Shown here: in pieces, positions 27,789-41,145 of the stretch
How positions within the stretch are numbered: the stretch's first letter is position 1
Layout of the letters: each line of letters begins with the position of its first letter
Origin: Rostratula benghalensis
Lineage: Eukaryota > Chordata > Aves > Charadriiformes > Rostratulidae
Length of the DNA stretch: 64,000 bases
Reading direction: 5' to 3'
NCBI GenBank assembly: GCA_013399305.1
Contig: VXAI01000384.1
Location: forward strand, 310,001 to 374,000
Notes under the pieces: model-generated
Told to the model about the DNA's origin: nothing
The model's database searches: none
What the model saw: only the letters and a program-made list of their open reading frames with translations
Translations under genes and position numbers: made by a program

Positions 27789-30700
27789 AATATTTATATC
27801 CTTAGTCCCACAAAAAAAACCAGCTTAAAATAAACTGTCAAATCTATTCCATTAGATGTTTCATAATACAAAAAAGTCCTGCAACTTCTTCCAGGTCCAG
27901 CACCATTAACACACACAGGTATCTGCCACCATGTCTTTTATTAAGGACATAGCACACACAACAACTGTTAGAAAGTTAACTTGCAACCCCCCAAGAGACA
28001 TCAAGAGCAAAAAGATTGCATACCATTGGCAAAAGTTGCTTTCCTGCCGCTTCTATTAAAAGGTTATCACCATGAAAATGTCAGTTTGATTTCATTTTTC
28101 TTGCATCTAATCATGTCCACCATTCAAATGCATCCCACCACCATGTTGTGAAGCAAACCGCAGATTTAAGACAAACCTAACTACTGATTAGAAAAAGAAA
28201 TTATTAAAATCTTCTTAATGTTGTTATATTTCATAGTATTCATGTTTTGCATTAAGACTGGGTTATACTCAAAAATGTAAAAAAAATCCAAAATACAAAC
28301 CAAAACTCAATAGCAAGGATTTTATCTTCCCATCTTACCCAAAATAGAATTCTAATAGGCTCATAAGAGAGAGTAACTATCAGCATTGTTAGAGGTGGTA
28401 TTACTTGAAGCGCAATATGATGTCTGTGCCTTGAACTACTGTTTTGAAAGCTCATTTCTATAGAGGTGAAAAACAGCCAAATATACGCAGACACTCTAAT
28501 GGCTTTAGAATAGGTTTATTTTTAAGGAAAAGGAAAACAGTACTGCAGTCCTACTGAGATGCAATATAAACCAGGAATTTCATAGTTATGGAGCTTAACT
28601 TCCATGGGTATACTTTGGATCTATCTGTCTGCATTTGCAAAAAACTGAATTTTTATAATTTGTGTTAAAAGTTGCTAGACACATTCATGTACTTTTAGAG
28701 AGAATTGTGTGCTTTCACTCCAGATACATTCAAACTTATTTCTAAGTTATATCCTTGTTTGGAGCATAATAAGCAAACAAAGAAAATTAATACTAAATCC
28801 CAACATGAAAAGTAAATTGCAGAGCTGAGGCATGAAAGAAGGCATGCTTGAGCTTTTTACTTAAACAAGGATTATTCTACCCAGGCACAGTCTTACTTGT
28901 TTGCCAGGAACTCTTGCTCATTCTCTTTTTGAATGCTCTAAAAACTACAGCGGTTTCTCACCAGACCAGGCCTACATTTAAAAGCCTACAGTGAGCTGGG
29001 TAAAGGCCATCTCTCAGTATGTCTCCTATCACCGGCACAGAAGAAAGGAGGGGAGAAAAAAAAAAAAAAAAAGGCAAAAATAAAACAGGGGCCAGGTACA
29101 GGTTGTCTCAATCAATTAAACATCCAAGGGCTTGCGTTTCAAGCTTTGTCTCAGGACAAAGTACCCCCCACTTGTTTTGGTTTTCTTCTGTAACAACTTC
29201 GGTCTCCTTTACCCTATATACCTAAAAATTTCTGTTCACTCCTTCCCTACTCTCAACCAGTCTGCTTACTTTACTCCTATATTTGAATGAAGAAGAAAGA
29301 ATACTTTTTGTGTGTTCAGTTGCACATTCAAAATATCAACTTGCTTTATGCACTTCCCCTTTCCACTGAAATTGTGGTTATACCAGTAATTGTTGTCATC
29401 TTCAGTACTAGTAAATCACAAGGGAAACTCATGTTCCCATGATAGTTGATAGCCATTTAAATACATTTTAAAAATACAATTCCATTCTTAAGATTTTCAA
29501 GCAAACAATTAACGCTTTTCAGAAAAACGATTACAAAGCAAGCTCTCCTAGAATTAAGTCAGCTGAATTACAGAGAAACAGGACTTCCAACTCATACTAC
29601 AGCTACCATGTTGAAAGATGATCTATCACCCTCAGTCATAAAAGTGGGATTACATAGGTTTTCATCATGCCTAAAACCCACCCACACCATTTATGTCTTA
29701 ACTAAACTGAGAGCATTATTCCTGCCATCTATGTATCATAAACCAAACAAACCCAACCTCATTATGTGCACCATTTCATAAATAATTCCGAATGGCAATT
29801 TCATTTCCTTTAGATCAGGACTTCAGCCCATTGAGAACAAGAAATCTTTACTACTTTTATTAAAAATTTACTATATGGATGTTCTGGCATCATCGCAAGA
29901 AACACTGCATACAAATGTTATGCATTAGAAAAATACAAAAAGCTACATTTAAAACATTTAAAAGATGCTGACAAGCAGACAATAGCTCAGAAAGGCATAT
30001 AAAGCTGACAGGCTAACTTTCACTGCTGATTCTTTCCAGGACAAAAAGCAGTGCAAGACAGCTTAACTCTTTGCTTTAAGGTCAACATACATCAAGTAGT
30101 TTTCCATGAAGTAGACATTTGTAACTACCTGAAAAAAAAATTAAGTAGAAAAATGTTTAGTGCAAAAAAGACAGTCAACTTGTTTCCCCCATATAGCTTT
30201 CAGCGTATGTTATAAACTTAGAAAGGTCACAAGTGTTTACCAAATTCATGTATGCAATAAAAAGGCATCTATCACTCTGCTAGCAACATTTCTACCTTCA
30301 GTAAAGCAAATCTAATGGATCCAACTAGGAGTGTAACATCCACAAGGCAACCCACAAGATGATGCAGAATGCAGGGGCCTTAAAGTAATACCTTGCCTTT
30401 AGTAACCCATCCCCTGTCACTGGAGAAAACCTTCAACATCATGTTAAACCTATCGATTTAGACTTTTCACCAAGCTTTTCCACAGCTGTCCTGGCAGCAG
30501 TCACAAACACATCTCAAAGCAACCAGCACACAGCACAATTAGGAGAATTCACAATCCCATTACAACTTTCAGATTCAAAAAGCACAACTAACTGCCTGTC
30601 CCAACTGACAGAGCTACAGCTTGCACTGCAGCAGTAACCACCTGCTGGTTTCTGACAGGACTTGGCCCACGCTACTGCAACGATTTTTCCAAGTGAGTCT

Positions 30701-33033
30701 CCAGCAAGATGCTTCCCTCGGCCACTTGCTCTCCACAAAACTGCTGGAAGACAATATTAAGTACCACAATCTCCCGCAAACCACATGCCTGTGATAACAA
30801 GCTTCCAGATTTGAAGTTTTGTTTGAAGTGAAGCAGTAGCAATCAATGCCCTCACAAAAACTTCTCAGCCTGGGCACCAGATCATTACTTCGATCAAAAA
30901 AATCTTCCAAAACAGATCTGGACAAAACCCAAATAATGCCAGCTGGGAATGCTTTCAGGTGATTCTCCCAGGTACAAAGCTTCCTTTCTACCTAGTACAC
31001 CGGACTAAAGTTTCAAAGCCTTCAGTCTCAGGACAGCAAGGCACCTATTTCAAAAGATGCCTTTATTTTGTAACCCCTTCCCTAGCAACAAGCAACCAGA
31101 CTGCAACACTGGACCCATCTGCAATCCGTTTCTGAGAACAGAGGGTGAACACTAACATTTCCCCACTGTACAGAAGGTACAGTACAGTAGCCCTGAGCTA
31201 CTGTAAGTTAATCACTACTGTGCCTGGCACAAGCTTTCAATCCTCTTTTTCTGCCAGTCTGAAATGCCACTTTCAAAATGCATCAATCAGACAGATACCC
31301 ACTAAATTAGTAACTGCACTTCTGCCTAGCACAGCCTGCCAAGACAGCTGCACTGGTTTCTGTACTAATGACTTGAGAAGGTACTAAAATAAAGTTTTGG
31401 CACCACCAAAAGAAGGTACTCCCATCATTACTGGAGATAGCTATCATTGTGTTTTTCTTTTTAGTATAATAGTCATGCAAAAATATATTTAGTAACTTAG
31501 TATGGCAAGATAAGTTCAATCATATGCTTTAACTCAGTTTGAGGGGGATAACAAAAAAACGCTTTGTTGGCTGTAGTTTTCCAAGCACCAATGGCAGTTG
31601 GACCTTCAAAGTAAGTGAGGGTTGATTTATCCCTCCTGCATAAAGCCCACCACATGGCAGCAGCTGATTTGGCTCAGCTGGGGATCAGATGACCCAGACC
31701 ACACTGTTGGGAAGGAGAGAGGCAATTTCTCTGTTTGGCTAGGAGAACTCTTTGGGAGTTCATTATACCACCTCCTATAACTTTTCAAAATGGATGCACA
31801 TAAGATAGACAAGCTATGGCAAGGAACCACAGAGAAACCCTGTTGGCATAACAATACCGGCTCAAGGAGGATAACTGTGGAACTACGCTCCAGGAGACCT
31901 GAGCAGAAAAAGACCTCTAAGAAAAACTTTAAGAAGAGACAGGAACCCTGGTAAGATTAGCTGAGGCACAGGAATAGAATGTATCTGGGCTTATATAGAA
32001 ACCAGTATAGTATTCTGAAATAGTGCACCTAAGAACAGAGCATCCTGAACCACCTACAGATGAAGCAAAACTGGATAAGTAGTACTTTAGCAAGCCATGT
32101 TAAGGCTTGCTAGATACTGTCTAGAGCAAGGGCTGTATACTTTTTTGTATCAATTATAGCTAGAGCCTAGACTCAGAATTTAAGCCTTTTCAGGGATGTC
32201 TCCAGAGTTTTAAATGGCTGCTGCAAAAAGACTGCACACCTATGAACTCTGCAAGACAAGACTGGATGTTTTAACACATTTGCTAATGAAAGCAACAACT
32301 CAGCTGTGTTGGAAAGGATGGAAAGGCTGAACCCACTATGGAAGGAGTATTATTAATCCCCTCAGAAGACTTACTCAAAGATGAAGAAAAATATTAGTTG
32401 TGGAGTAGTCTGCCAAATCTTCCAGATCCTCTTCTAGAATCTGTATCTTAAGAGTGCATCCCACAACTGAAACCACTTTGCCTATTTTTTTTATTTATTA
32501 TTTGAAGAGCAAACTCCAATCAGAAACAGGAAAGCTGGCACAATTCGCTCATTTAGCGGTCAAATTCTAAATAAAAGTTCCAGCAGGCTTCAACTGACCA
32601 CGTAAGTGGAAAACAGAGAAAACAGAAAAATTTATAAGCTTGCTCTTCCTCAGCCACCAGCTCAGAAAACACAGAAGAGCACATTACAACACATGACTCC
32701 AAGCACGTGATATCAAATACTCAAGCTTCTCTTTTAGCTAAGGACTCACTCTCTTCTATAGAATATTCTTTCACCTTCCTTCTTCTCTGTGCTATTTTAA
32801 AACAGAGATATAAATCCATTGCATTAACATGCCTCAAACTATTTTAAGAAAACTTAAGTCAGGTACACTGAGATCAAAGGGGTTTTACTTCCATACTTTC
32901 CTTCCAAACAGTCAAATAATCTTCACCACCTTTGACTCAACTTAAAGCCTCAGAACCTTTTCATAACTCTTACCAGCTCTTAACCCAGTAAGAAGTCCCT
33001 CAAAAACAGCTTACAGCCCATTATTGTGATATG

Positions 33034-33052
33034 TGTCATTATGGTAATGACA
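33034..33052. repeat. Perfect 8-bp inverted repeat, 3-base loop
   Basis: TGTCATTA, loop TGG, TAATGACA. The arms carry TAAT cores of the homeodomain type. It could be a chance hairpin in AT-rich DNA. Confidence 0.6.
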
Positions 33053-33992
33053 TTGAATAAATAAGCCTGTTTATACAGACATCCAGAGTTAATGTTATTT
33101 TCTATCTTCTTTCTCTCTGTCCCACACTCCCTAAACTGAAGACATATTCAGCTCCATAATAACTTCTCAGAGCACATGCACCCAGCAGTCAGTGCTCCAC
33201 AGTGACACAACTATTTTGTCATGAAAGCTGAGACCAGTCAGCTTAAGTCTCAAGGGCACAAGCGTTTTTCACACTTTTTGTTACTAATTAAAGTCTAGTA
33301 GCTTTTCTGTTCCAGTCTCTCAGGTCATACTTGCACGACAGCAGCTTCCAAATTAAGTTATACACACATAGTCTCTTTAGTGTCAAGGCAAAGAGTTTCC
33401 CACCCACTGCTCTCTACCCACCAAGCTACTCACTACCATACTCGTTCAAAAAGGCTAGGGCTTCCTCAGATATTCATAATATCTAAACTAAGGAACACAA
33501 ATCAGCCAAGCTTATAGTACTCAGTAGTTAGAGGAAAATCCTTTTTTTTTTTTTTTAAACAGAAAAAGGTTTTCAGAATAGTCCCATGAGCAATTAAAGC
33601 CAGAAGGGAATGATGACAATAACTCAGTATAGGCTGATGGCAACAACTTTTATTTAACTGGAACTAGGAGAAATACTTTAAACTGATCAGGTCCACAGCT
33701 ATTAAAGCCTCAGCTCCTCCTACTGAGTTTTTACAGAGGGAAGTTGCTGTGAACCTCTATTATGGCAATCTTAAAGCATGAATGAACAAATGCAGCAAGC
33801 AGTATAATTACTGCTCAGAATAACAACCTGTTGAGCCTGTAGTTATCATTTTAAGATGTTATGCAGTTTCATCCAGAGCCTGTTTTGAACTAGGATATGT
33901 TATTGTTACCATCTGCTCCAAGATTAAAACCAAGATGGCTGCAAAAGAATTTTTTTCTCCTTTAAGTTAACCGTAAGCGGATCTTATTTAAG

Positions 33993-34050
33993 AATCAGAA
34001 TAATGCAGGTTAGAAGGGATCTCTCCACATTATCTGGTCAACTCTTATGG
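33993..34050 (-). mobile_element. CR1 LINE, minimal 3'-end remnant
   Basis: The plus strand reads AATCAGAATAATGCAGG, then TTAGAAGGGATCTC, then an ATTATCTGGTCAACTC block. This parallels the reverse-complemented CR1 terminus (AGAATCA, GGTTGGAAGGGACCTCT, ATCATCTAGTCCAACCC). Only about 60 bases can be recognised. Confidence 0.55.
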
Positions 34051-36244
34051 AAAGAGTTAAAAAAGCATTTTCAGACTAGCCTGACATTAGTAGGTTTTTT
34101 GTTGCATATTTTAGAAATACCAAGCTTAAATAACTTTTCAGAACAAATTAATCCCAAATATCCTTAGTGAAACAGATTATGTACACCTTACCTTCATGCA
34201 AAGAAAACCTTGGTTTTTAAGCATTTGACACTGGCCTTCACACTACACCAAAGAAATCTTCCTTTACCAGTCTCCTACAGTTGCCTGTGAAAGGGTTAAC
34301 AGCGCTACAGGCTTTCACAATCTTAGCAAAGGATTCCTGTGCTGGCTGGCATCCTTATTTCAATAAAGAAGGTTTTAATACACACATGGGAGGAAATGCT
34401 AAGTGTATAATGGCTGTTCCATTTTCTCTCAAGTCACTATGGTTTGATAGCGCCTAGAACTTTGGGAAGGTGGAGCCACATGACATGTGGGTGCTACAAG
34501 AGAGGGCACATCACGGGGTTAGTTTGGGGAGGAAAGGCTAGAATAATTTCCTGGTTGCTTGCTTTGTTTTTAAGTGAAGTTTCCTCCGTTATGTAGTCCC
34601 CCAAATGCTTCTCTTCATTCCATAAATCGTTAGCCTTCCTGACATTTATATAAAAGTGTTAACTCCCACCTCTCTCCCAATTACTCCTTTTCTGAGGCCA
34701 GATGCTACTGACAAAACAAACCAGTGCTCCACAGATGTCAACAACTTGTTAAATCAGCTCTGACTCATCAGTCATCACTCTGGGATGTCACTGCATCCCA
34801 GTCAGAAGCACTATCTAGAACTCTGGGCACTTGGCAGCGCTCCTCCCCTCGCAGTGAAACTCACTACTACTTCACCCATTTCAGTTTAAAACCCAGGGCA
34901 ACAGTTACCTTTTAGGAATACACCCACATATACTCATTGCCCAAAGGCTTATCACTCAGAGTGAAGTAAAACAGATGTCTCTATCAACAAGCCAACAGCC
35001 CATCCAAAACAGAAGGGAAAAAGAAAAAAAAGAGCAAACCAGTCATCACTGCCGGAGTCCCTTCTGTCAACTCTTATAAGATTACAAGAGCTACATGCTG
35101 CTGCCTCAGCCTGCTGCACATTTCTGCTCTGGTCTTTTCTACATACTACAAGAAACCAATGAGAAGTCCAGAACACCTTTAATCAGTTTAAGGAAGAAGT
35201 CTCATGATGCAACTGCCTGCGGCCAGCAGCAGCACCACAAACATGCTTTTCCACTCCTGTGCTGAACTAACCACCCAGTGCCAGGTGGGAAGTTCCCTAT
35301 GCTTGTGCAGAAAGTTATTATAAGCATAATTAAATGGTCTGACTAGGGGCAGAGGGAGAAGTCAAGAAGAAAAACCAATGCTACAGTCTTACTAGTCTTA
35401 AAGGGTTAGAAATATTTGCAGTTGTCTCAGTGATTCAACTACACCCATGGCTCAATCAAACTTGTTTTTTTGTCATAATTTTTAACACAGAAAAAAAAGC
35501 AAATGCAATGTAAAAGTGCTATTTTTTTTTATTTTAAGACACCTTATGATTGGTTATATGCAGGAAAATAGAAAAGGAATACTGGTATTTTAATTCTACA
35601 TGTCCAGCAGCAATCTAGCTTCAAGTAATTTTTATATTTTTTTAAAACCCTATTTTATATATATATGCTGACATAAAAGCTCTTTGAATAAGTTACAGCA
35701 GATACCATTAACACAGTAAAAATGCTCAAGGTAACCTTTGCACTTCTTAAGAAGCAAGTCATGGGCTTAAGAACCTTCCTTTAGGAAAAAGTGATAGGCC
35801 TTTCAAATTTGACACCTCCTGGGCTGTAAGAGGCAGAAGATGCACAACCAGAGTCCAGATTGCCCTTTATAAACCCATGTTTATACCTTTCCATGTTCAT
35901 TGCTCTACTTCACACCAGCATGTGAAGGTTTCCCATTGCTTCTATGCCATTACAGACATTAAGTACGTAAGTTTAACCTCTGTATGTCAGACAAAAAAAA
36001 TTACAGCATCACGAAGTCAACATATTCATGAGTTATACTAGTGATCATGCAGTTCAGGGCCGAGGACGGAGCCTTTTTTTCATTTTTCCCTTCCTTTCTC
36101 CCCTCCCAGTGCCAACACATAGGCACTTCCTACCAAATTAGGCCATCTGGTCACCTGACAACTATAAATAGTAAACAACACTAAGAGATTAACAAAACTC
36201 CAGCATTCACAGGTGGTGTTATGATAAACCTGTGGATTAGTTTT

Positions 36245-36270
36245 GGGGTTGGGGTTTGGGTTTGTTGGGG
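36245..36270 (+). repeat. G-quadruplex motif in a GT-rich tract
   Basis: G-runs at 36,245-248, 36,251-254, 36,258-260 and 36,267-270 have loops TT, TTT and TTTGTT, fitting the G3+N1-7 rule. It lies in the intron on the strand opposite to the ATP11A transcript (the template strand). The G/T composition continues to about 36,310. Confidence 0.65.
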
Positions 36271-39200
36271 TTTAGATTTTTTTGTTTGGTTTGTGGGGTG
36301 TTTTTTTTTAGTCTTAGAAGCAAAGAGCTTAAAGTCAACAAAAAAAAAGAGAGTGGATTTGCTCAGAACCCCTAGAACTGCCTTAGTTTAAAGGAGTCAG
36401 AAATTGGCTAAAAATCTGATACAAAAGGATAAAAATACTAAACATTCTTAAAAATGAGACTGTATAAGCCGGTTTAAAATCTATATATTGGATTTCAAAC
36501 ATCAGATTAAATTGGCATTGCTTGCTTATTAATAAGTGAGGTTACCTGAGAAATCTGGTTATTTTTTTAAGCTTAGATGAACAGAAGGTTTTCACTGAAG
36601 TTAAGCTTTCCAGAGTTCATACTAGTGGTCAGGAGGCTAGAATGTGAAAGATTTTGAGGATGACTGTTAAGATCACAGCTACTATTAACATCATTCCACA
36701 GATAAATCAAAGAAAAGGAAACTACACGTGTTTTACTATAAAGAAGTTGCAACTATTTTGTAACACACAGAGAACACCAATGAGTAATGACACTATTTCA
36801 GTAGATACCGTGTTTATGGAGAAAATGCCGAGCATTAAACTAAAGAAAAGCGCTAACATTAATCAATCAAAATCTGCCTATAGTGTAAGGAGTCTTTGAC
36901 CAAAGCAAAATGTCCAGCCTGAACTTATTTACACTATATGTCCGCTGACATCAGCATAAGATTTAATTACTCCTTTAGTTATGACTTGGTCCATGAACTG
37001 TTTTGAGCCTATTTTGCAGTACTCTCTCTCATACATATACTATTTCACATAAAGAAAGACTTGTTTGTACATAGGAACATTTTATAGTAAGATTAAATGG
37101 CAGCCTGGATTTTAAGAGCTTTCATAGTAGTTAAATTTTAAGCACGTCTTCTCTCTCTGAACAAACAAAAAAGTACCACAGAATAAGCAGGATATGAACT
37201 TTCCCAACGACATTTCCCCCACATTTATTACACTCTACCCAAAATCCACACAGTGATTGATATGCCACTTGTTACTCACCCTTAATGTTTGATACTAGGC
37301 TCATCTATATAGCTAAAGTCATAGCAATACCCAAAATGTACCAAGATTAAAACATCTGAAGATTGAAGGCATGCAAAAGCACAGTGTCCAAAGCCATAGG
37401 CTTTGAAACCAGATGTATTTTAACAGAAGTCCACAACTCTCCTTCAAGTCAGCTTTGGGACCCTAGAGTCAGACGCTTCGCTCATTCAGGAAACGTTCTT
37501 TATGTCAGTCTGAAAAATTACAGTTTACTTGACTCCAAGTTGCATCATGAATAAGATGAAACAAACAGTCCCCAACTTTTTCTTTCTTGTCACCCTTCTT
37601 CAGGTGTATTATCATCCAAAAAAAAAAAAAAAAGATTAGATTGAATTCTCCAGACTAGCATTCTGCAGGAAACAAAACTAAAGAAACTATGATTGTCAGA
37701 AACCTACCTACAACTGCTAGTAATAAACTTACAATTGCTAGCACCATTTCTCAGAGACAAGTGTAATTAAACTATCTTCTTTGTAGCTTTGCAGTGTAAT
37801 ACCCATACTTCATGGAAGCCAGTCAGTTCTATCATTTAAAGGATGGATTTAGAAGCCAAACCTCCTCCAAAATACACACAGCTATTTTTTCCCATCTCAT
37901 TAATCATTATACCAGCTTATGTACATCATATATATTTTCCTGTAACAGTAGGATTTTTCATGGGCTTTTGTAATGACCTCCTGACAAATATAGCAGTTTA
38001 ATGTTAGCTATAAAATGCCACTGCTGATGCAGATCCACATCAAGAGAGGCCACTTACTTTCATTATGAGTGGCATAAGTTATACAAGCACAGATAATGGA
38101 TACTAGTGTTTGTACTTCATTCTAATCAGTTGTGCAAACAACTCATTAATAGTACTTTGAAAAGACGTGAAGGGCTACATAAAATGCTAAGTGTGAACTG
38201 CAAATTGCTAATGCAATTCAGATAACGCAATCCATTTCAGTTCATCCACACTTCTACTTCACAATCTAGATTAGAAGCATTAGAGGGGGAAAAAAAACCA
38301 AACAACCCAAACTACTAGGTAAACAGTTAAATTCCTTCCCTCTCCCCAGTTCATCTACACAACTGTCTCCAGACACATACTTCATACAGTTTCTTTTTCT
38401 GCATGTAACTAATAACTAATTAACATTAATTTTGCGAAACTTTACTGGTGCATCATCAGATGTGCTGTTCAGAGGATTTCACAACATCCTATCTTAGTGG
38501 TGAAGCAGAGGAAGAGCCTAATTGTCCTTAATCCTCTATTTAAAATAGGTTAGATGAAATCCTCTTTTGACTGAAGCAAAGAGATTAGGCAGTGCCACCA
38601 GGAAAAAGAAACACTATTCCCTCCCTCACCCTGCCCAGTATCTAGATGAGTTTAATGATTAATGAAGGAAACAAATTAACCAGTCTCCTATTTCAAAAAG
38701 GGAAACGAGTCTGCAGGGAAGAGCAGAATAAATGGAAAAGTGTTCCTACAAGATCTCCAAATTCTAAGCTCTCATGCTTGTACTAAGTACCATGATAACA
38801 TGAGAAAGAACAAGCATGCCAGAACACAGTTTCACAGTATACCTCAGTAATGAAACAGAAGAGCTAGTATGAAGCCTTTTATTTGTTTGTTTGGTAGGTT
38901 TTTGGGGTTGTTTTTTTTTTTTTGCTTAACACTAATACACGTCTGGATCCTTGGTAAATCTTGACATAATTCTTGACACTGCCAAATGAAGTGCCTACAA
39001 TTTCAGGAGGTACACATGCATACAACAGCATGTGAATGCCTGTGCATGTACGCAGATGGAAGAATAAAGTCGGAAAAGGGGTAGCAGAAGGAACAGCGCA
39101 GTGAATACTGTTAAGAAAAAAACAACCCTAAGACACAGTCATTATAGGCTTATGTCCACACCCAGTTTTCTTTCTGTGACACAGTAATTTTGTTACCTGA

Positions 39201-40869
39201 AAGCACTGAACTACCCATAGAACATTTAAGGAAAAGCTGGTTAATACTCTCATTCCTGTCCTAAAGAAAGGTAAATACACAGAGACATTAACATCCAGAT
39301 ACGCAAAGATATGTAGGTGCCTTACCAACCTGTGGTCTTCTGTGATGCTACAAACTCCCTAGCCACTGGCTCATCTCAGTCTCCTAGAATAATCCTAGCT
39401 AGGCTGCCAGTTTCTACCTAGAAAGACTGTATTTTTAATATAGTGTCACAAATACTCAATGCTTACAAAATTAAAATCAAACTTAAACTGAAAAACAAAA
39501 CACTTTTCATGATGACTCAGAGTATGTTTGTGCCACCGGCTTCTCAGAGTTATTACCGAAAGGGAATTAAAAAAACAACTGGTGTCTGTATGATATAGAA
39601 GAATCCTTGGTTTGCCTTGTCTACCTGCAGCTGTTGCCATGGCAATTATAGCAGAGAAGATAATAGCATTCCAGTGTCATTCTTCCGCATAGCTCAGGAT
39701 GAACTTCAACTGAAATGTCCCTTGACAATTATACAAATAGAAATACTACATTATCCTGTGTAATGGCAAACCACTACAATAAGAAGCATAATTCTGGAAC
39801 AACATAATCTGGCTAAAAGACTTAACATGAGGAGAGGCAGGCTATTTTGCCCAATATAAACCCAGAAAAGTTGAATCCAGTTGCATAACAGGTGCTAAAA
39901 CATCTGCTCAGTCTTTTCTCTGGCACAGTTTTCCCTTGGTTTCCTGTCCCTGCCATACCTGGACATGACATGGAGGAGGCATCTCACCGTCAATCCTCAA
40001 AAGACACAATTGTTTTCTAGTCACACTTAAACCTAGTTAGATTAAACAAATTCATTATTTCCATCCTGACAGCACAAACAGTAGCCAGATATGATATTTG
40101 TGAAACATTTTGTCAGCCCAGTTACTGTTTTTCAAGTGTTTCAGGTTTTAAAAAGCCCATAAGAAAAAAGAAAAGAAAAAAGCTCCTTTCTTTTTCATAA
40201 GAAAAGCCCATTGCACCTTACCACTTTTCTTATTTCAATTACTACTATATGACAGGAGCAAAGAAAGAACAACGAGAAATTATCAGATATGTTAAACTAT
40301 AGATGTGCTATGTTATACCTTGCCCTCTTCCATTCCCAAAAACAATTCCAAAAAGGCTTCTTGCTTTCAGTATTGATAGTTCTGCTTTTATACCTTTTGT
40401 AAAGCACTGGAGAATTTTAAATAACTGAAAAAAAAAAATAATCAAAAAACATGCTATCAAAGGATAACAGCAACTATGCAGTTCTCATCTCTGAAGAGAC
40501 AAGCATTTTTGATGCTAAAAATGGCAAGGTTAAGAGTTCTTGATCTATTTTAAGTCTCTGGAATACTTCTACAATTCAGATGCTCCAAAAGCAATGTTTT
40601 CTACTATCAGTGTCTGGTGAGTGCAGATGAGCAATATTTTGTAGTCAATAGCAACCAGCTTGTAATACGTACTCTGGCTTCCTTTAAGTAAACTGGTTTA
40701 CATACAAATGTCCTATTTTCATTTGTTTATTCTCAAAAGAAAAAGGAAATCATGTTTGTCTTGTGTATATTAGTTAATTGATGGGGTACGGTGAAGGGAA
40801 AAACAAAGCCGATTCAATTCCCCGTGTTTACTGTCCCTCAGCAATAAATAATTGACAGGGGAAGGGAGA

Positions 40870-41059
40870 NNNNNNNNNNNNNNNNNNNNNNNNNNNNNNN
40901 NNNNNNNNNNNNNNNNNNNNNNNNNNNNNNNNNNNNNNNNNNNNNNNNNNNNNNNNNNNNNNNNNNNNNNNNNNNNNNNNNNNNNNNNNNNNNNNNNNNN
41001 NNNNNNNNNNNNNNNNNNNNNNNNNNNNNNNNNNNNNNNNNNNNNNNNNNNNNNNNNNN
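40870..41059. other. Assembly gap (190 N)
   Basis: A run of 190 N inside the intron. The apparent ORFs that span it (40,770-41,123 and 40,852-41,073) are artefacts of N. The right flank carries the C10-A14-G10 tract. Confidence 0.99.
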
Positions 41060-41111
41060 GGCAGGCTGAATGACAGGCTTTCAATGCAGGCAGCAGGCTA
41101 TACAGAATCCT

Positions 41112-41145
41112 CCCCCCCCCCAAAAAAAAAAAAAAGGGGGGGGGG
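41112..41145. repeat. C10-A14-G10 homopolymer triplet (perfect hairpin)
   Basis: Ten C (41,112-41,121), fourteen A (41,122-41,135) and ten G (41,136-41,145) stand side by side. The C and G runs can pair perfectly around an A loop. It lies 53 bases from the end of the 190-base gap, so base-calling or consensus artefact is a real possibility. Confidence 0.85.

Larger units (their letters stand above)
25331..33992. other. Intronic sequence without recognised genes
   Basis: AT-rich, with simple repeats at 27.75 kb and an A-run near 29,056-29,072. The minus ORF of 103 codons at 30,614-30,925 has no recognised domain. Confidence 0.6.

Noticed and set aside
40770..41123. ORFs spanning 40,770-41,123 and 40,852-41,073
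   Set aside because: They consist mainly of N and are an artefact of the gap.
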